Of a stretch of 64,000 bases of DNA, positions 59,213 to 64,000 are shown piece after piece (position 1 is the first letter of the stretch; each line of letters begins with the position of its first letter). The notes beneath the pieces were generated by a model. It was given only the letters and a program-made list of their open reading frames with translations. It did not search any database and was not told the DNA's origin. Where the stretch lies: positions 124,001-188,000 of the forward strand of contig CANTFL010001287.1 in NCBI GenBank assembly GCA_947650285.1. The letters are read 5' to 3'. The DNA comes from Hyaloperonospora brassicae. Lineage: Eukaryota; Oomycota; Peronosporomycetes; Peronosporales; Peronosporaceae. A program made the translations under genes and the position numbers.

Positions 59213-61492
59213 TCATAACGTTGGTGTGTGTCCACATACCAAGCATGTAGCAACCATTCTTTCGTTAACGAGGGTGCAGCGAGGACATGCCCACTGCTGC
59301 ATGCGATTGAATTGCAGCCGAATGGGATTGGACGACATTAGTAGCATCTCCAGCACGTCAAATAGTTCTTCGTTTTCCAACACGTGCCCGTTGATACCCA
59401 CGAGGATATCCCCCTTGTCGATCGCCCCGCTAGCTTCAGCGGGTAGCTTAGAGCCGACACCATTCACTTCGAAGCCCGATACAGTAAACGCCGCTTTAGT
59501 GTCCGGCGCTGTCGACGCAGAGTGACTGCCGTTACGTGTACTTTTGTCAAGAAGCAAACCAATTCCACCGTCTGAAGCATGCAGGCAAACATCAAATACT
59601 TTCACCGGAGCTTGAGATACTTGTGTTGCTGCTTCATCGCAAGTTGTCGATACAAGCTTGATCGAGCCAGGTTGGGGTGGGGTGTCTCGCAATTCTTTAA
59701 TGCATGGCGTCGCATCTTCAAAAATCTTGTCACGGTTCACATCAACTTCCTTCTCAGCGGGGCGGCGGACGGAGTAGTCACGTAGGCGAATAGAGCGCTG
59801 CATCGATTGAGACATCGCCATCCGCAATGCTGCTCGACCGTCAACCGGAGTAGACGCCGGACCTTGGTTCTTACACAACATCCCGTTGAGCCTAGACAAA
59901 GTGTCTCGAGCGGACTTGTGGGCCATATGCAGATGAACATCTTCGTCGCGCCATCCGTCATCTGTTTTTGATTCAGTATGGACAGGCATTGATTTTGGTA
60001 CTTGGAACGGTAGCGAAATCGGGCTTGTTGGCAACTTCCCGGGTCCAGCAGGAGTCAACAAGGTGAGCGGAGACCCCTGAGCCATTCGAACACTTTGCTC
60101 CATTCTTGCAAGCAGCTCGTCCTCAGTGTCTCGACCCAAATCGACTTCGTGCGGAGCCCCCTTGCCAATCATTTTCACCTTGCCAGCAGAGTCTTTTTCC
60201 TCATGCATCACAGCGTCATCCGATTCATTCGCAGATGCAGCCCACCACGAGTGAATCTCGGTAGATATCTTCTCGAGATACTCTTGCTCGATTCCATTGC
60301 GTTCGTAAAACAGCAGCGTCGGCTGGTAACCTCCGCGCTCAATGCGTAGTCGGACGTCAGCCCACGTCCCAACAAGTTTAACCCGCGTATCATCAAATAA
60401 GAACCAGCGCTCACACTCGCGTCCGTTCTCGTCCAGGCTCCGGCTAGCGAAGAATCCCACATAGTGCCGTCCGTAATAGCAGACAAGACCTCGAAACGAG
60501 TACGTCGACGACACCTCCGTCGAATTATCCAGTCGAAAGATGCGTCCTAAATCCAGAGCTTGCTGCGCTTCTGCGTCCCTATTGGATGCCGCACACTGCG
60601 ACGACAAAAGTTCCATCCAGTCCTTAATGTCAGTCTTGTGCACGTGACTGCTGGACCAGATGATACTGATGGAAAACACCATGGGCAGCGTGAGGATCCA
60701 CCTGCTCAGCGCTCGCGGTCCGCCACGTTCACACACGTCACAAGTTCCAGCCACATCTTGAGTCTGTGCGACCACGTGCAACGCTTCCTCCAGCGTCACC
60801 TTCTTTTGCTTCTCACCGACCGACCCAGCTCGTGCACTGTTTAGTAACTCTTGCGCATAGACTCGATACAGAAAGTCCGTGTTCATTCCCGGCTCGGCCG
60901 TATGCCCACACACGGTACAGACTTTCAACTCCATGAGATTCATCTGAAAGAGGCGGTGGGCCACACACTGCGGCTCGCAGATGATCGACGCTGCGTCTTG
61001 TCGAAGAGACTCGGACATGTCGGCGACTCGATGGACGTCACTGATCGAACCGTTGCGGTGGGCCCCTCGACGACGGAGCGCCAGCATCCGGTTGAACGTA
61101 TCGTGGTGAAGGGCGTCGAGGATCGTCTCCAGCGTCTCCGTCGCGTCGTTCATCGCGCCGAGCGCGAACGTGTCGCCCAGCGCCAGTCGCACGCGGTCCA
61201 CGTCCAGGACCGACTGCTCGGCGAACTGGTACAGGACAAAGACCTGCTCGAGCTCGCACAAGAGACAGGGCAGCACGACGGACGCCACGTGCGCCGGCGG
61301 CCGCTCTTTTCCGCGAGCAGCAAAGACGTCGCCACTGCAGCGGTGATGCGCCGCGTGGTCGCCGCGGGCGATGAGCACGCGGAAGCTGCGCACGTGCCAC
61401 AGGCTCTGGATCACGACGTTCAGGAAGCAGTTGTTCGCGCCCGAGTCGTTGCACAGACCTTTCCGCGCGCTCAGCGGCTGCGACAGCGACAT
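59213..61492 (-). CDS. Ubiquitin-specific protease with PDZ and RanBP2 zinc finger
   Basis: Intronless, 759 aa; an in-frame TGA lies upstream of the ATG at 61492. The N-terminal peptidase C19 (USP) domain has the Cys box GLCNDSGANNCFLNVVIQSLW with C22 as nucleophile, a variant closest to the USP53/USP54 type, a CX2C pair (VCTVCGH and TCDVCERG) of the zinc-binding fingers, and the His box GRHYVGFF with H343. A Ser-rich, charged linker follows. Residues about 628-728 look like a PDZ domain (DGGIGLLLDKS ... AIDKGDILVGINGHVL). The end is a RanBP2-type zinc finger (C736, C739, C750, C753), often a ubiquitin binder. It should remove ubiquitin from substrates chosen through PDZ contacts. Activity is uncertain because the animal USP53/54 relatives were long described as inactive. 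Confidence 0.9.
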   Translation of the reverse strand: MSLSQPLSARKGLCNDSGANNCFLNVVIQSLWHVRSFRVLIARGDHAAHHRCSGDVFAARGKERPPAHVASVVLPCLLCELEQVFVLYQFAEQSVLDVDRVRLALGDTFALGAMNDATETLETILDALHHDTFNRMLALRRRGAHRNGSISDVHRVADMSESLRQDAASIICEPQCVAHRLFQMNLMELKVCTVCGHTAEPGMNTDFLYRVYAQELLNSARAGSVGEKQKKVTLEEALHVVAQTQDVAGTCDVCERGGPRALSRWILTLPMVFSISIIWSSSHVHKTDIKDWMELLSSQCAASNRDAEAQQALDLGRIFRLDNSTEVSSTYSFRGLVCYYGRHYVGFFASRSLDENGRECERWFLFDDTRVKLVGTWADVRLRIERGGYQPTLLFYERNGIEQEYLEKISTEIHSWWAASANESDDAVMHEEKDSAGKVKMIGKGAPHEVDLGRDTEDELLARMEQSVRMAQGSPLTLLTPAGPGKLPTSPISLPFQVPKSMPVHTESKTDDGWRDEDVHLHMAHKSARDTLSRLNGMLCKNQGPASTPVDGRAALRMAMSQSMQRSIRLRDYSVRRPAEKEVDVNRDKIFEDATPCIKELRDTPPQPGSIKLVSTTCDEAATQVSQAPVKVFDVCLHASDGGIGLLLDKSTRNGSHSASTAPDTKAAFTVSGFEVNGVGSKLPAEASGAIDKGDILVGINGHVLENEELFDVLEMLLMSSNPIRLQFNRMQQWACPRCTLVNERMVATCLVCGHTPTL

Positions 61493-62105
61493 TGGGAGCC
61501 CACGAGCGATAGTGTCGTCCAGGCGGGAGGAGCCGGCGACTCGATGGACGACGGACTGGAGCAGCAGGTGGCGTCACTGTCTTTTCTTCCACTGTGCGTC
61601 GTGACATGTGCAGCAGAATAAAACGCCGTTTTTTTCAGATATCGGGCGGGTGGCCAGAAAAACAGTGCCGCGAGGGTCGAGTATACGCAGGTATACACTC
61701 ACGGATCCTCCGTCCTGTATCTGACTTTCGCTCGCCTTACGGTCCCGAACGCGCATCACTTTGCGGGATTGCAAATGCTCTTTGGCTCCACGTTTACCGC
61801 GCATCAATCCGAGGGAGAAGAAGGTCACTTGACTTGCTTCAAGCGATGCAGTCACAGGCTAACGAGCTGCCTCTCATGCTTTTTGGAACGAATCGCTGCC
61901 ACGAGCAAAGCTGGACACTTGTGCCACAACGAACATGACGTCTTTGGCGATGCATGGAGAGCTCCACGTCAACGTGACGCGGCGCCTTATCGCCTGCTTC
62001 ATACTGCGGTGGATAGCCCGGTCTGTACGTCGTTTAGCTGCATGTTGGATGTCAAGCGTGTCGTAGAGCTCCTGAGCCAGCACGACTCAGGCTTATCTTG
62101 TCAAT
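61493..62105. other. Upstream region of USP gene
   Basis: Open frames exist on both strands (61594-61938 and 61769-62113 plus; 61574-61855 and 61874-62083 minus), with GC-rich composition. Part of it could be 5' exons of the doubtful gene at 62106-62567 (plus), but no convincing splice combination was found. Confidence 0.35.
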
Positions 62106-62567
62106 TTGTCTGACTACGATGCGGCTGTCCATGTATGCAGTGTGTGTCGGCCATCTAGTGGAGAGAGCTACACGACGCCGGACCGCGATAGTCCTGACTG
62201 GACAGGTCGACTCCGTCGCGTGTGTGAGACTACGACAGCCTCACTGTTTGATGATATCTCAACACTGCAAACATCGTTTGCAATCATTAGGGTGGAGGCG
62301 ACCGTGATGTCGGTGGTCAATCGACACTTTTTCGATCAACGACAGCAAACGGGACCTGCGCAAGTACGATCCAACGAGAGAGACGTACGCCAGCCACATA
62401 GTCGTGTCCGATCGTGTAAAGGTGCGATCGCGATACAGCTCGTAGATATGTTTGATTGGTTGGAGGGGCAGAATAAGGTGAAGCAAACGGATACGATAGG
62501 GTATGCGACCACTCGGTTTACTTCAACTGTAGGACGGTATGAGAAAGCGGAATGCAACAGCTGCTGA
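62106..62567 (+). CDS. Hypothetical protein, partial or doubtful
   Basis: The frame is open from after a TGA at 62073 to a TGA at 62565 and has no good ATG at its start; it may be a last exon. The translation (SLFDDISTLQTSFAIIRVEA; IAIQLVDMFDWLEGQNKVKQ) looks more protein-like than the other frames. No family recognised. The minus strand also has short open frames here, so strand assignment is tentative. Confidence 0.3.
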   Translation: MSDYDAAVHVCSVCRPSSGESYTTPDRDSPDWTGRLRRVCETTTASLFDDISTLQTSFAIIRVEATVMSVVNRHFFDQRQQTGPAQVRSNERDVRQPHSRVRSCKGAIAIQLVDMFDWLEGQNKVKQTDTIGYATTRFTSTVGRYEKAECNSC

Positions 62568-63105
62568 CGCACTCGCTTTGCCCATGCGTCATAAATGTCT
62601 ACGGAAGTAGACTCGATGTGGTAGCTACGGATTTCTTATCCGCTCGTATTTGCTACAGCATAAGAGTCGGATCGACATCTCGTTGGCCTGGGGCTGTATT
62701 ACGTAAGCTGACTTTCCGCGTTAGAGCCATCACCTCTTTGTCAAAACCTCCGTACAGTTGCACCATTCTGAACACTCCTCGTACTGAAAACACCATCGTT
62801 TGCCTGAGTTTGTGTATCAGAAAGGTCACATACAAATTCCCACTCAAATTGCTCACTTGTGGCCAACAGTTTTTTCCAGACCATACAAAGTCGACGAGAC
62901 GCGTGGGACTTTTCTGCCGACAGTCGTCATGAGGGGTGGGTGGGTCTACGTCTGCCAAAAAAGATGCAGGGGAGAGGGGAGGGGGCTTCAAGGACAGGCA
63001 ACAACAGGCGCCACAACTGCACTTGCTCCACGCAGCACACACAGCACATCTTTCCACTCGCCACCGGCCGATCGACCTCCGCCTCAGGACCGCAATCCGT
63101 ACAAA
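62568..63105. other. Upstream region of AGC kinase
   Basis: No gene supported. A long minus-strand frame (62653-63744) is a shadow of the kinase. Probable promoter and leader of the kinase at 63106. Confidence 0.45.
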
Positions 63106-64000
63106 ATGGCCATCGTACTGCCCTTTGCATCGCTGACCTCGAGCCACAGCGCCAGTGTGGTGCTGGCTGTCCAGCAGCCCTTCGCCTCTCACGGCACCAA
63201 AAAACGCCCATTGGCACTCTTTCGTCTCGTAGACGACACGCTCAAAGTCCCCCACGAGGATGACGCTGCAGATCCTGAGCCGACACTTGATCGTCCGTCG
63301 ATCCTCTATGCTGGGAAAGGCCCACACGACAAGGCCATTGACAAGGCCATTGACAAGGTCAGTGTTGACATTGATCCGTACGAGTTGACGCTGCTCACAG
63401 TCGTCGGTCGTGGCACCTTTGCGCGTCAAGTGGCGCTGGCGAAACACAAGAACACAAAGAACCTGTACGTCGTCAAGACGCTTGATAAGCGCGCACTGCT
63501 TCAGCGCAAACAAGTGGTACACACGCTCACGGAGAAAAAGGTGCTGGAGAAACTGGACGGCCACCCGTTTATCGTGAAGCTTTACTCGGCCTTCCAGACT
63601 GAGCGCGACCTGCATTTCGTGCTCGAGTACTGCCAGGGAGGCGAGCTCTTTTTCCACTTGCAACAGCAACACTCGCACAACTTTGACGAACACGCGACAC
63701 GGTTCTACGCTGCAGAAGTGCTGGCTGCTCTGAGTGACCTCCATGCTCGTGGCATCGTTTACCGCGATCTAAAGCCCGAAAACGTCTTGCTGGATGCTCA
63801 AGGCCATGTGAAGCTGACGGACTTTGGCTTTGCCAAGCAGGATATGAAGGCTGGACAGCGCACGTATTCATTCTGTGGTTCACCCGAGTACCTGTCGCCT
63901 GAGATGGTCAAGAAAAACGGCCACGGTATCGAGACCGATATGTGGTCGTTTGGCTGCTTCATTTACGAGCTCCTCACCGGCTCGCCACCGTTCCGATGCG
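63106..64000 (+). CDS. AGC-family Ser/Thr protein kinase, cut by window end
   Basis: The open frame starts at ATG 63106 (MAIVLPFASLTSSHSASVVL) and runs past the window edge, 298 codons so far. The N-terminal ~95 residues look like a lipid- or protein-binding domain start and contain a short repeat of DKAI encoded by a 12-bp tandem. The kinase domain begins at about 97: Gly loop GRGTFA (101-106, third Gly replaced by Ala), lysine K124 in YVVKTL, catalytic loop YRDLKPEN with D221, DFG at 239-241, activation segment SFCGSPEYLSPE, then DMWSFGCFIYELLTG. The segment resembles Akt/S6K/SGK-type AGC kinases. The hydrophobic motif and any C-terminal domain lie outside. An active kinase is likely. Confidence 0.93.
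   Translation, partial: MAIVLPFASLTSSHSASVVLAVQQPFASHGTKKRPLALFRLVDDTLKVPHEDDAADPEPTLDRPSILYAGKGPHDKAIDKAIDKVSVDIDPYELTLLTVVGRGTFARQVALAKHKNTKNLYVVKTLDKRALLQRKQVVHTLTEKKVLEKLDGHPFIVKLYSAFQTERDLHFVLEYCQGGELFFHLQQQHSHNFDEHATRFYAAEVLAALSDLHARGIVYRDLKPENVLLDAQGHVKLTDFGFAKQDMKAGQRTYSFCGSPEYLSPEMVKKNGHGIETDMWSFGCFIYELLTGSPPFRC

Noticed and set aside
62653..63744. 363-codon minus-strand frame near the right end
   Set aside because: It is antisense to the AGC kinase, whose motifs are unmistakable on the plus strand; GC-rich coding DNA often gives such shadows.

Overview
The window looks like nuclear DNA of a plant-pathogenic oomycete of the Phytophthora / downy-mildew type. Three things point that way: compact genes with few, short GT-AG introns (mostly about 60-90 nt); a secreted RxLR-type effector candidate; and decayed Ty3/Gypsy retrotransposons in long AT-rich, gene-poor DNA. 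No bacterial or organellar genes, rRNA, tRNA or CRISPR array were found. Genus and species cannot be told from the sequence alone.

Layout. 0-6.5 kb is a gene-dense block: a small hypothetical protein (minus strand), a membrane-anchored HECT ubiquitin ligase with a RanBP2-type zinc finger (plus), and NPRL2, the GATOR1 subunit of TORC1 control (minus, six exons reconstructed here). 6.5-18.7 kb is AT-rich and essentially gene-free. 18.7-23.4 kb holds a large kinase-like protein with a TPR tail; its kinase domain lacks the HRD aspartate. This gene lies between two inverted copies of a roughly 620-bp dispersed repeat (12.4 and 25.4 kb). 26.7-31.2 kb holds an RxLR-effector candidate, a 2.8-kb element with 142-bp terminal inverted repeats and a 5-bp target duplication inserted just upstream of it, and two small spliced gene models. 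31.2-36.2 kb is AT-rich with a GTGGTG-rich repeat. 36.2-43.7 kb is a decayed Gypsy element. 43.7-49 kb holds a MITE-like repeat, a broken copy of part of the kinase gene and a solo LTR. 49-55.8 kb is a second, younger Gypsy chromodomain element. 59.2-64 kb is a second gene-dense block: a ubiquitin-specific protease carrying PDZ and RanBP2 zinc-finger domains, a doubtful small ORF, and the start of an AGC kinase cut by the window edge.

The conserved genes are housekeeping signalling and ubiquitin functions and form no evident operon or cluster. The main novelty candidates are: long antisense (plus-strand) reading frames in the same place in both Gypsy elements, between the 3' LTR and pol, each ending in a coiled coil; the TIR element with its tandem array and spliced reading frame in the effector promoter region; and the USP-PDZ-RanBP2 architecture. 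Exon structures were worked out by eye and are unconfirmed.
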